A stretch of 64,000 nt of DNA from Carnegiea gigantea. Taxonomy: Eukaryota > Streptophyta > Magnoliopsida > Caryophyllales > Cactaceae. Shown here in pieces: positions 1 to 10,858 of this stretch. The first letter of the stretch is position 1. Each line of letters starts with the position of its first letter. The translations under genes and the position numbers were made by a program. The notes under the pieces were generated by a model. That model did not search any database, was not told the DNA's origin, and worked only from the letters and a program-made list of their open reading frames with translations. The stretch covers positions 354,501 to 418,500 of the forward strand of contig JAKOGI010000325.1 in assembly GCA_029747015.1 (NCBI GenBank). Direction: 5' to 3'.

Positions 1-1
1 C

Positions 2-814
2 ACACCGACAGCTTTATTAAGTGACAACAGAACTAATTTTTGCAATAAGCTAGTTGAGTCTCTCTTGAAGAAGTATGGGATTTTTCATAAATTAGCTACA
101 CCGTATCATCCCTAAATAAGTAGTCAAGTTGAATTATCTAATCAGGAGTTGAAGAGCATTTTGGAAAAGACGCTCTATCAGTCCCGAAAGGATTGGTGTT
201 TGAAACTTGATGATGCTCTTTGGGTTCATTGGATTGCTTACAAGACTCCCCTAGGCACTACTCCATATCAGTTAGTGTTTGCTAAGTCTTCTCATTTGCT
301 AGTTGAGTATGAGCATGAAGCATACTGAGTGATACGAACACTTAATTTTGACCTTAAGGCAGCAAGCGATAAGCGACTTCTGCATTTAAATGAACTTGAT
401 GAATTATGGTTCGAAGCGGGTAAGAGTTCGCACATCTACAAGGAGAGAACCAAGAAATGTCATGACAAACATATTTTGAAGAAGCACTTTGATGAAGGTA
501 ACATGGTTCTCTTATTCAATTCAAAGCTGAGGTTATTTTCGGGCAAGCCAAAGTCCCGGTGGTTGGGATCACTGCAAGTAATCAAGGTTTACCCTTATGG
601 CGAAGTTGAAGTATGGAGTGAGTCCACCGGTTCGTTTGTGGAAAATAGACAGTGGCTTAAGTCTTATCTTGTGGTGAGAAGCCCTCTACCAACACTCTTT
701 CCAACCCTGAGCCAGCATAGAAGTGAAGGTCGAGTTCTGGACCTTAAAAGAGCGCTTCGTGGGAGGCAATCCAAGTTCTCTTTAATAGTTTTCTTTTTAT
801 TTGATTGTATTTAG
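2..814 (+). pseudogene. Integrase C-terminal part of Athila-like pol (decayed)
   Basis: Integrase would splice retrotransposon cDNA into the host chromosome. Reading from base 2, the frame gives the second half of the catalytic core. An Asp at 23-25 sits in an LLSDN context and a Glu at 131-133 in QVELSNQE, with exactly 35 residues between them, as in the D(35)E motif. The core is followed by the conserved ATPYHP stretch and, after base 329, by an Athila-type tail (LNELDELW, HDKHILKKHF, VLLFNSKLRLF). Two in-frame stops break it. TAA at 113-115 falls where the family has Gln after YHP. TGA at 326-328 falls where a Trp is usual before the FDLKAA block. Both fit single C-to-T or G-to-A changes. 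The reading ends at a TAG at 812-814. The N-terminal zinc finger and the first catalytic Asp are outside the window. Confidence 0.88.
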
Positions 815-1096
815 TGCATTCCTTATTTTGAAAGGAAAAAAAAAAAAAAGAGAAAAAACTGAAAGAAACATATGTAATAAGAGAATTTAAGAGACTCTCG
901 ATAGAAGCGACCATAGACCCTTAGTGGTGTCTGACTTAGTCCATGGAGCTTCTACCCAGAAATCAAAACAATTTTGGAGATAGGGCTGAACACAAAGGGT
1001 TCATGGTATTCACCACGGTTCATAGCGGGCCTGTTTCTCTAGGGTTAAGGGTATTACACACCCTTTGAGCCGAGAACTTTCATTCTTCTTCTTCGG

Positions 1097-1145
<49 letters not shown>

Positions 1146-1474
1146 AAACTTCCATTACTACCCACCTTCCCACCTTCAATTTTTACTCAGATTCACTCAA
1201 ATTTTTCCATTTCTTTTTATTTTCTTGACCTTACCCCCAATTCTCCTTAAATTTTCCTTTTTCTTGACTTCTTTCTCTCATATTCTTCCCATCTTCATAC
1301 TCAAATCTACAACACCTTAACTACACCTTCTAGTCTTCCAAATGTTAATATTTTCTTCCATAATTCTTCCCCATTACCTCTTAGTTGTATAAAATTTTCA
1401 TTTTTCACCCTTTTCATCCATTTTCTTCATAGTTAGGATTTTCAAGCATTCACACCCATCCACACTCTACATCC
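815..1474 (+). other. Spacer between pol and late ORF
   Basis: About 660 bases without a supported gene, holding an A-rich stretch near 836-850 and a pyrimidine-rich leader around a (TC)n tract. Short open frames here are low-complexity translations of the microsatellite. In Athila elements this is the region between pol and the extra ORF and could hold its leader. Confidence 0.6.
1099..1144 (+). repeat. (TC)n microsatellite
   Basis: An uninterrupted run of about 23 CT/TC dinucleotides just upstream of the late ORF, within a broader pyrimidine-rich tract. Confidence 0.95.
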
Positions 1475-2735
1475 ATGGCACCCAAGAAGATAACAAGGAC
1501 TACTTTGGGAGAGGGGACTTCGAGTCAAGTTCCCCAACAGGTTTCCTAAACCTCAACTAATGCGTGTAGCCGAGGTAATATTCCTGACTCGCTTAGTTTA
1601 ACTAATCCAAAGCGTGTTACTAGATATAATGCTTTGAGTAGTAAACTTGTTGTAGCTACTCGATACTTGGATAAGAATTTGTCGACATGATTAAAATTGG
1701 TAGATGATATTCATTGGTTGTTTACTCCTGGGGGTATGGGTCAATTTACTAAGACGCAAGGCCATACATATCGTGTACTTACTTTAGAATTTTTGAATGC
1801 TTTGCATGTTGAAGTCACGGGTTGTCCTAGATGTCAAGAAGAGTATATATCATTTTTCTTGAACAGGGAGTTTTATGAGTTGAATTTGAGTGCTTTTAAC
1901 AGCATACTCAGTTTTCCACCTAGTTTGGATTTAGGTTGATGACATGTGCCTAGGGAGTTTAATCCTAATGCTTTTTAGTATAGCTTAATTGCTAATTATG
2001 AATATGATGCTAGTCACTCCAAAGGCAACATTATTCGAAAACCCTATATTGGAGCAGCCCAATGTGTCCTTGCTTGTGGGCTGTTTGCTCAAGAGGACAA
2101 TTTGAATGTGCCTCATCTGTCTTAACTATATTTCCTACATAGTATGCTGGAAGGGACATGACTTGACCCTAGTTCATTTTTTACCAATCAATTATTGAGT
2201 GCAGCTACTAGTTCTGTAAACAGTATATTAATTGGAGGCCTTATCATCCTTATAGCTAGGTTTGGTGGTATTGAGCCTAGCCCTGATGATAGACCTAGGT
2301 AGGATATGTTGGATTTGCCCTAGAGAATGGCCTATGCCTCTTCCAAATGTTAACCATATTACTCTTTTGAACTTGGCTAATCTTTCATTTGTGTTAGGTG
2401 ATGAGGAGTTAGTTCATCCTGCTCCTCCACCTCCTCCTCCTCCACAGCCATATTTAGGCACCTCTAGTTCCTCTCAGGCTTCCTCTTCCAGGTACTACCT
2501 TGATATCCATGCCACCCTTCAGTCTATCCAAGAGGAACAAGCCCTCCTTATGGGTTTGTGTCCACTCTGAGCATGCTACCCTCTGTGACCTTGTTCAAGA
2601 GTGGGATGACGAGCTCCGTGGGATGATTGTTCCCAGAATCAATATTTCCAAGACTTTTAGGCTTGTTTAGAAATTTGGCATGATTGGTATACATCTCAAC
2701 CCTGACCTCCTTCTCCCACTCCTCCTCCTTTCTAG
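1475..2735 (+). pseudogene. Athila-type late ORF (env-position / ORF-1-like), decayed
   Basis: Athila elements carry an extra ORF downstream of pol whose function is not established. Here an ATG at 1475 begins a short MAPKK-type basic start that hits a stop at about 1547. The homology continues through several frames and stops. A block with DDIHWLF, GGMGQFT, TLEFL and YELNLSAFNSI runs to 1939. A block in which CWICP and PLPNVNHITLL can be read follows at 2262-2570, then a polyproline stretch at about 2424-2450, a serine-rich stretch and SIQEEQ. DELRGM follows near 2607. This order matches what I recall of Athila-associated proteins in plant genomes. At least five stops or frame changes make it non-functional. 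It could also be annotated simply as an Athila hypothetical protein. Confidence 0.72.
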
Positions 2736-4416
2736 TTTGTCTTCTCCCTTCCCAATGATTATCTTGTGCTTACATTACAGACAATGTGTTGTCCAAGTAT
2801 AGGGAAGTTATGTGTTTCTTTTGTGAAAATGTGTACAATGTGGTTGTGTGAATTGTTTGCATCTTAGATCGTATATTTAGGGTTAATTAGAGCATTTTTA
2901 GTCGACCATTTAGTTTTTTTAAATTTTTTCTATTTTAGGCTTCTTTTCTTAGTTTCAGTTTTATATTGACATTTTCATTTTCTAGTTGCATCTTAGGTTT
3001 GAAAACCAAAAAAAATTATACAACAGAATGAAAAAAATCCTCTAATGATGAGTCTTTAGATTAAGTAGATTTCTTAGGCTTAATTTGACCTTTTTAGTTA
3101 TGTCCATTTGTGAATAAACTTTTTGATAATGAGTTTTCGAAATATGCTTCTTGATTTGACTATCAAGTTGAATGTGAATGGATTGTTTAAATAACACTTT
3201 GCATGAATATTTGGCATATGAGATTCAATGAGCTAGTTGAGTTTGGGTAGTTGTCCTGTGAGACTTTGAGTTTGATTGGACTAGCTTATCAATTTTGGTC
3301 CCATATTCCTTTTCATATGTGACTATTCTTAGATTTCAAATCTCTAGAACTTTCTTTGACTCTTGCTTAAGATCACATTTAGCATGCGCATTAGGCAATA
3401 TGATTGAGGCATCCTTTGAATTTGTGAGCTACATTGATCAAATAGCCACCCTTATTATGTATTATTCATCCCTTGCTACCCTTTTAAGCCTTGAAAATAT
3501 TTATTGATGTGGACCCTTAATGTAGCCCTTGGCCAAATACGTGTCTACCTTGTTTAGCCAAGACTGAAGAGTTCTATTTCTTGATTTGGGTCATTTGAGG
3601 ATGGTGATATGAGATATGGTTTATATGGATCCATTTGGGTTGGTTATTATGAGTTAGCTGAGAAGTGTTGAAAAGTACTTAGAGTTCTATGCCATGATCA
3701 TTCTCTTAGATATATAAACCCAAAAAAAAAAAGAAAGAAGGAAAAAAACAAAAAAAGAGAAAGGAAAAAAAACAAAAAATCTGTAATAAAACGGATTCGG
3801 CATAGATGTTTTAGGGAATGACTCAACACTTTCTCTCGTTTAGAACCATCCAAGGGGATTGTTTATATCTTTTATATGTATTGGTTTGAATAGTTTATTT
3901 TGTGTATGTGGGAGGTGATGATCTTGCCCACAAATCCCAAAATATTTGTTCCATTCTAAATCTTTACTTAATAGCCCCATTACCACTTTATGGAAGCCTC
4001 ATGATTGCCTCATCTGTTTTGCGTTCTAGTCATAGCTAATTTGAGAGTCTTGTCAAGCTTATGTTAGGTTTGCTTCGTTGGAATAAGGTTTAAGGGAACC
4101 ACATTATATTTTGAAACACATGAGTGTTAAGTACTATATAACAAGAGTGAGGTTCTACTAGTTCTTCTTGCTCAAATTAGTCATGTGTCAATATGAGTGT
4201 TAAGTTAAATTAAACAATTGATTTAATGTTTGATGAGACAGTCTCTAATTGTATTTGAAAGCTTCATTCTCCTATTTGTTTTGCAATGTTTTCAATCACT
4301 TTTAGGCTAAATTATTGAGTTGGTTTGGCTAATGATAATGCTACTTATGTTTGCCTAAGGGGGTTCTTCATCACAGTTTTTGTTTCCTTAGTTACTTGGG
4401 GACAAGCAACAGTTCA
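2736..4416 (+). other. Non-coding 3' tail of the Athila-like element
   Basis: About 1.7 kb between the late ORF remnant and the LTR, with no supported ORF. It is T-rich at the start and has A-rich stretches around 3008-3030 and 3722-3780. Long untranslated tails before the 3' LTR are usual in Athila elements. A short open frame at 3295-3507 shows no recognisable domain. Confidence 0.65.
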
Positions 4417-4430
4417 AGAATGGGGAAGGT
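4417..4430 (+). other. Polypurine tract before the Athila-like LTR
   Basis: The bases AGAATGGGGAAGGT directly precede the TGATAAG that opens the LTR. Such a tract primes plus-strand DNA synthesis during reverse transcription. The GGGGACAAGCAA phrase at about 4398-4409 is also common just upstream of this tract in Athila/Tat elements. Confidence 0.8.
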
Positions 4431-5712
4431 TGATAAGTGCCTATACTGCATATCATTTTATAGCCATTTTGATGCATTTTTATGGGATTTATGAGTTTTA
4501 TGCATTGCTTGTTCCTCAAAATCCCATTTTGCACATGGGTATAGTTCCTTTGATGACTTTTGCAGGTTTTAAGACCTTTCTTACCAAGCATTGACCCTCA
4601 AAAGTCAAATTTATAACTCACCACGGATGCCGCCAGTCACCATGCCGATGGATAAAAAAGAAGAACAGTAGAACTCCAAGACAGAGGTCCCCACGGACCG
4701 TCCGTGGTAGTGCCCATGGTCCATGATAGTCTTATAACTACTGCACCTCTTCGTTTTCCTCGACGTGGGCTGCTAAGAATTAATGGTGGCAGCTATATTA
4801 AGATATGCTTGGCTACTTGAACAAGAGACCTAGCATTTTTACCTTAGAAATCTCCTAAAGTTTTATAATTTTTGTTACTTTTGGGAGCAAAAAGAAGATT
4901 AGAAGGAAGGCTACTTTCATTTGGACTCTTGAAGATTGAAGAAGTTGTCAAGAAACTCCATTGTTGCTAAGCTATTGTCTTCCGTTGTTCTTTAAACTCA
5001 ATAGATTAGTTTTGTTTGGTTACTTTTCTTCATTGAACTATTTTGGTAGTTTAATCATCATGAGTGAATAGTTTCATTAGTCTTGGGATTTGATAGCCAA
5101 ACTATGAACTTGGATCCTTAATTTTCATTAATAATATGCTTATTCCACTTAGATTGTTTCAATCTATCTTGTATTATGATTGTTATGAGTGGTTTTGGCC
5201 AAATTAATGTGCAAAATATCAAATAATTAGATGAAGTACAGAAAGGAGAAATCCGCTACTAGACAGGCAAGTATGGACTTCACATAGTTACTTTTGAGAA
5301 AAAGTTGCATGTTGAGAGGAAATTAGACTACATAGGGTCTTAATTTTAGACTAAATCAAGAATGCCTTTGAAAGAATGGTGGTGTGTTTTGTCTAAATAG
5401 TTCAATTCATTTGGAAAGAAAGGATTCGATATTATATGTTTGTTATCCTTTGATTCATTCAAATATGAGTAAGCATAGATATTATTTATCTGATTTATTT
5501 CATAGCTGGTGAAGCAAATCCCTAGGCCTTTTTAATTGATAGAATTCTCAAGTCAACCGCTAGCACTTCATTTGGTGGTAGATTAACTTATTCCCCAAAA
5601 TGACTTGTATTTGCTTCGCATTTTTAAAGGATAAACTCAATAGATTGCGTTGGTCTCTGTGGGAGCGATATTTTAACTAGACTACAATATCCATGCGCTT
5701 ACGGGCTTGTCA
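4431..5712 (+). repeat. LTR of the Athila-like element (founder LTR)
   Basis: The LTR starts TGATAAG and ends near CTTGTCA at 5706-5712, which are imperfect inverted ends; array copy 2 has the perfect form CTTATCA at 9791-9797. It contains phrases common in Athila/Tat LTRs, such as CATGAGTGAATAG near 5059 and the CTCTGTGGGAGCGATA block before the end. From 5459 onward the sequence is repeated in every unit of the downstream array; the part before 5459 occurs only once in the window. The right end is less certain than the left, because no matching target duplication can be checked. Confidence 0.8.
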
Positions 5713-8700
5713 CACAACTTTCATTCATCTTGATTCTTGGATATGCCACGATTTTCATTAGGTCCTCTGGCTATTATCCCTAATTCTATCACTTTACATA
5801 TTTGATCTTCTATTAGTGTCTGCATAATCCTCAATTGAATCAACTAAGTGGTGGCTGCTCATTTCTTTATCCATTCTGATCTTAACTGATTTCATATATG
5901 ACAGCACTTTATTGGAATCTTTTTCTTCTCATCTCTGACTCAATAATAATGTCGGTGATGCACATTGAATATATTAATCGATTCAATGAACTAGATGTGC
6001 AAGACTTGATGTAAATGAACTCATGAGTCAATACTAGCCATATCAAGAAAGCATCTAATATGTAATATGTTGTCTCCTTTAGCTTACTGTGATTAGGATT
6101 ATCTTTTGTTTAAGATCAAGCACTTAAGAATTTCTTCATCACTTACTCAATTGAGCAATCTCATCAACATGCCTAACTATATAGGGAACGTCAGTGAGAG
6201 GGACTTTGACAGGCCATGGTCAGGATTAGCTTACTCAGGCCAAAATGCAATTACCAAGGAACTCTAGCAATCCTACATTATCCTTAATAAGCACCATTTT
6301 AACACTCATGAATAACATATATCTTCAACATATCATCATTATTCTTAATTGGTTTGTCACCATCAGAATTAATATATTCTCAGATCCAACAATCCCATGT
6401 TTTTGATAACGATAAACAATGTATGTATAATCATTGCATATTTCTATATGTTATTATTCACACATTTATTCTGCATTGTCATTAAAAAGGGTTGCGGAAG
6501 AAAAATATGCAAGTAAATCATAGGGGGGAAAATATGGCAAGTAAGTACGGTAACCATAAAATCATAATAGAAATCACATGTCAACTTTATTTGATGGTGA
6601 TAGATAATCAATGTTAATACTAAACAAGTGTATGACTCAATCACTCGATGGTATAAATTTTTTATCATGAAGTTTATGCATAGAGTCAAGGATAAAATTG
6701 ATCAACCTATCTCCCCCTTTTTTCAAACATAACTTGACATATGCCACTAGCATCTACAAAATCAAACAATATTAACATGTTCACATTAGCACAGGGACTT
6801 GTAATAATAAGATGACATCTTGGCACATTGAAAATCATAGCCAAGAGGAGCAGATGATATCACTTCTTAGATCTATAGCCAATAATAGTTAAAGTCAAAT
6901 AAGCAATTAGAGCTAGGCATGCATGATGTAATCATACTCTCTAATTAGTCCAAAATTCTTTGCTTTATCATCACAAACAATATTCATAGAGGGCTGATTG
7001 TTTAATTAGCCTCCAAGGATACCCATTCAACTAATATCACATACATTCACAAGCATCCAAAACATTTACCATATAATGAAAAAGCATGCGCATTTAGGGG
7101 ATCACGTCAAATGAGCATTAATTCTATAATCAAAATAGAGGTGAGATGGAAAGATCAAGTCGAAGTTATAATCTGTCTACCACTTTGGCATATAACGACC
7201 AGAGTCACAACAAGTGAACACTCTAGTGTAAATTGATTAGGGTTACTAGCATGCGTCTACCACTGTACTAATGTAACCATTCTCTCCAGTAGGCACTCTA
7301 AATCACATGAGATTAAAGGCTCTTAGTTTACCTTACTAGACTCTACCTTTGCTTCTACTATGTCTTTTCAATTATGTCACATTTTTCTTCACACATCATC
7401 GTTTTTTCTTTTGTGTGGCTCTTAGCAATTGTGAAGTATTGTAACATAGATAATGCTTGAGCACATAAATTTTACAAATCATTCATCCTACTAACCAAGG
7501 TGAACCAATTATCAAGAAAAGGCCACAAAATCCAAAGTGATTGTACTCCCTTATAAGAAGGAGCAAAGTTAGGGTTGCATTATCAAAATAATGCAATAAT
7601 AATTATTTAACTCACAAAAATAACCACCACGATAAGTAAATTATTTGTGATAGAGAGGATAAATATAGACTAATGCATGGGTAAATAGGGTTGAACAAAT
7701 TGAAAACACTTAATTCATGAATCCAAATAATTTATAGTAGGTAGATGAGCAAGACCTGTCTTGGCATGGTTTAGAGCATCTTCTCTTCCTCTAATCTTTC
7801 TTTCTTTTTTCATATTTAGTTCATTAATCATGACTTTGGTGTGAATCGAGATAATTTCATACATGTTATTGATTATTTGACCATTTCACCAAATTCGTCA
7901 TCCATTTAGTCAATGGTTTAACTTTAAAGCCATATAGGCATTTCCAGTCATTGATTACCTTTTTATAGCAACAAGATTCTTTTACAATAACACACCAATG
8001 ATTAAGATTTGGAAAAGAAATGATAATGAGCACAAAAGAAGGAAAATATAATTAAAGAGGGAGAAAAAGAGATATTTAGGATACTGGGACAAGGATCATA
8101 ACTAATGCTTATGTCAATGTGCGTCCTAGAGTGAGGCACCTTATCTTCCAATTACACAATCCATGTTATATGAGATTGTAAATCAATTGGATTTTAAAAA
8201 CATTTTGCAATTTTAATTTGAAACTCAAAATGATGATAAAGATACCACTTTTAATGATGGGTTTTCTTTAAAAAAATAGGCAATAGACGATAGCTAATAT
8301 TTGACATAGTCTTATTGCATCATCGCTGTTCCCCATAACTGGCTAACTATTAAGGTTAATGATCATATTGACTATGACAGTGTATCAAGGTCTCTGATAA
8401 TTCTTTGTTGGATGGAGTCATCTTTTCTTACATCTAGCTTATTAGTCATATTAGTTCGAAGAGATCGAGCGATTCCCTTCAAATAACATATGAAGAAAAG
8501 CAAACCATTGCCTTATTGAATGAAAAAGGATCATAAAACTCTGGATGTATAAGGGGAATATAAATCATATTGCCTTACCCATGTGGATAATAAAGCATAA
8601 TGGCTTGAATTACATGACTACATATAGTACGAAGTCTGATACGGACTAGATGATCTCTCCTTCAATAAGGGAAGTGAGGCAGGTTCAAACTTTTAGCCAA

Positions 8701-9543
8701 GAACATGTAATATACATACCATGCCCATTTAAGGAGTTGATAATGTTCAAATGGTCTAAAGCTACTATGTAGGCAACATCAATCCCACGATAATTGTCGC
8801 ACACAAGCATAAGTCTCTCAAGTAAGACATCAAGCAATAAGTTTAATTCCATCGTCACAATACATATGGTATATGAGAATCAATATAAGGTATACTAAGC
8901 CACAAATGGCTTCCTCTGCTTATATACTAGAGTGAACTATTCAATGTGTATTAAGTAAGGCATATAGATGCATTAACAATTATCAGGGGATAGACTATGT
9001 AAGGTAACATTGTATGTATACGTCAATCATGTGGGCATATTGCTAATGGTGCCTATAAACTTGATGACTACAAAGTTTATTGATTATTTTAATAAATTTC
9101 ACTGTGTTGATCATTTTAGTGAACTATTTGCTTAATAACAGACTAGCCATCAAACTAAACACACGATCATTTATTCAGTTCTTGATAATAGTTCGATGTT
9201 GTAAAACTAGAACAGTGCTTACCACTATGACTTTCAATGGTCAGTTTTCATCAAAGTCAGTGAATAAAGACTATCCATCAACGCTAGGAGCACACTATCA
9301 GAGTAAATGCTTGTAATCAAGCATTAATTCCACCATCTGAGTTTTAAAGACTTTGAAACTGTGTGGCTAAAGCATTTGAAATTATGAAGAATTATGGACA
9401 TAACTCTAAACTTTGCCTATGAGCATATCACTTAGAGCTGGTTCATAGTTTAATGCCAAGCGATAGTTCATATGCATACATGTTTTGTGAATGAAGGCTA
9501 GGTATGCTCCATGTAAGTACAAAAAGCACATAGCTTCCAATTC
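5459..9543 (+). repeat. Array unit 1 (joined to the full LTR)
   Basis: First copy, 4085 bp, continuous on its left with the intact LTR rather than with another unit. Its private differences are loss of about 15 bases of the CACCTGGTGCATGTGA segment near 6333, where flanking ATCAT repeats suggest slippage, and loss of roughly 34 bases after GAACTAT near 9125. No supported gene. Confidence 0.93.
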
Positions 9544-10630
9544 TCAAATATGAGTAAGCACAGATATTATTTATCTGATTTATTTCATAGTTGGTGAAGC
9601 AAATCCCTAGGCGTTTTTAATTAATAGAATACTCAAGTCAACCACTAGCACTTCATGCAGTGATGGATTAATTTATTCCCCAAATTGACTTGTATTTGCT
9701 TCGCATTTTTAAAGGATAAACTCAATAGATTGCGTTGGTCTCTGCGGGAGTGATATTTTAACTAGACTACGACACCCACGCGCTTGTGGGCTTATCACAT
9801 AACTTTCATCCATCTTGATTGTTGGATATGCCATGGTTTTCTTTAGGTCCTCTAGCTATTATCCCTCATTCTATTACTTTACATATTTGATCTTCTATTA
9901 ATGTCTGCATAATCCTCAATTGAATTAACTAAGTGGTGGCTGCTTATTTCTTTATCCATTCTGATATTAATTGATTCCATATATGAGAGCACTTTATTGG
10001 AATCTTTTTATGCTCATCTCTGACTCAGTAATCATGTAAGTGATGCACATACAACAACATGTAAGTGATACACATCAAATATATTAATCGATTCAATGAA
10101 CTAGATGTGAAAGACTTGATATAAATGAACTCATGAGTCACTATGAGCCATATCAAGAAAGCATCTAATATGTAATATGTTGTCTCCTTTTGGTTACTGT
10201 GATAAAGATTATCTTTTGTATAAGATCAAGCACTTGAGAATTTCTTCATCACTTACTCAATTGAGCAATCCCATCAACATACCCGAACTATATAGGGAAG
10301 GTCAGTGAGACAGACTTCGACAGGCCACGGTCAGGATCAGATTACTCAGGCCAAAATGCAATTACCCAGGAACTCTGGCAATCCTACATTATCCTTAATA
10401 AGCACAATTTCAATACTCATGAATAACATATATCTTCAACATATCATCACCTGGTGCATGTGACCATCATTATTCTTAACTGGTTTATCACCATCAGAAT
10501 TAACAAATTCTCAGATCCAACAATCCCGTGTTTTTGATAATGACAAGCAATGCATGTATGATCATTGCATATTTCCATATGTTATTATTCAAGCTTTTTT
10601 TCCGCATTGTCATTAAAAAGGGTTGTACAA

Positions 10631-10679
10631 GAAAAATATGGCAAGTAAATCATAGGGTGAAAAATATGGCAAGTAAGTA
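10631..10679 (+). repeat. 28-bp direct duplication inside the array unit
   Basis: GAAAAATATGGCAAGTAA occurs twice with a 28-base period in unit 2. The pair is present in most units (for example near 41071, 49312 and 57481), while unit 6 has only one copy. Some copies are degraded, as in unit 8 near 53443. Confidence 0.85.
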
Positions 10680-10840
10680 CGGCAGCCATAGAATCGTAAT
10701 AGAAATCACATGTCAACTTTATTTGATGATAATAAACAATCAAGGTTAATACTAAACAAGTGTCTGACTCAATCACTCGATGGTGTAAATTTTTTGTCAT
10801 GAAGTTTATGTATAGAGTCAAGGATACAATTAATCAACCT

Positions 10841-10858
10841 ATCTCCCCCTTTTTTCAA
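10841..10858 (-). other. Conserved oligopurine tract on the - strand of each unit
   Basis: The + strand reads CTCCCCCTTTTTT, so the - strand has AAAAAAGGGGGAG, resembling the polypurine tract of some LTR retrotransposons. Equivalent tracts occur at about 6710, 14981, 41282, 45390, 49523, 53660, 57696 and 61820, a few with substitutions. No LTR start could be confirmed beside it, so a retroelement origin is only a possibility. Confidence 0.35.

Larger units (their letters stand above)
1..5712 (+). mobile_element. Athila-like Ty3/gypsy LTR retrotransposon, 3' part
   Basis: This is the downstream part of an LTR retrotransposon cut by the left window edge. In order it shows the end of an integrase, a (TC)n-bearing spacer, a proline-rich late ORF typical of Athila elements, a long non-coding tail, a purine-rich tract and an LTR starting TGATAAG. 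The integrase tail has the Athila/Tat signature (FDLKAA, HDKHI, a VLLFNS-like stretch and a SRW-type motif). The extra ORF between integrase and LTR also points to Athila. All coding parts carry stops, so the copy is dead. The 5' LTR, gag and most of pol lie outside the window. The lineage call rests on remembered family features, not on a search. Confidence 0.85.

Noticed and set aside
4325..4594. 89-residue + strand frame across the polypurine tract and LTR start
   Set aside because: It crosses the non-coding tail, polypurine tract and LTR boundary, so it cannot be a real gene of the element, and it has no domain.
5713..5760. A primer-binding site directly after the Athila-like LTR
   Set aside because: The bases after CTTGTCA do not match any plant tRNA 3' end I know, so I do not treat this as a 5' LTR with internal region.
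6444..6689. A ~78-residue - strand open frame that recurs at the same place in several units (also 10585-10821, 37829-38059, 41025-41261, 57436-57672)
   Set aside because: It recurs because the DNA repeats. It is shortened in unit 6 and not open in units 3, 7, 8 and 10, has no domain, and its differences between copies do not favour silent changes by eye.
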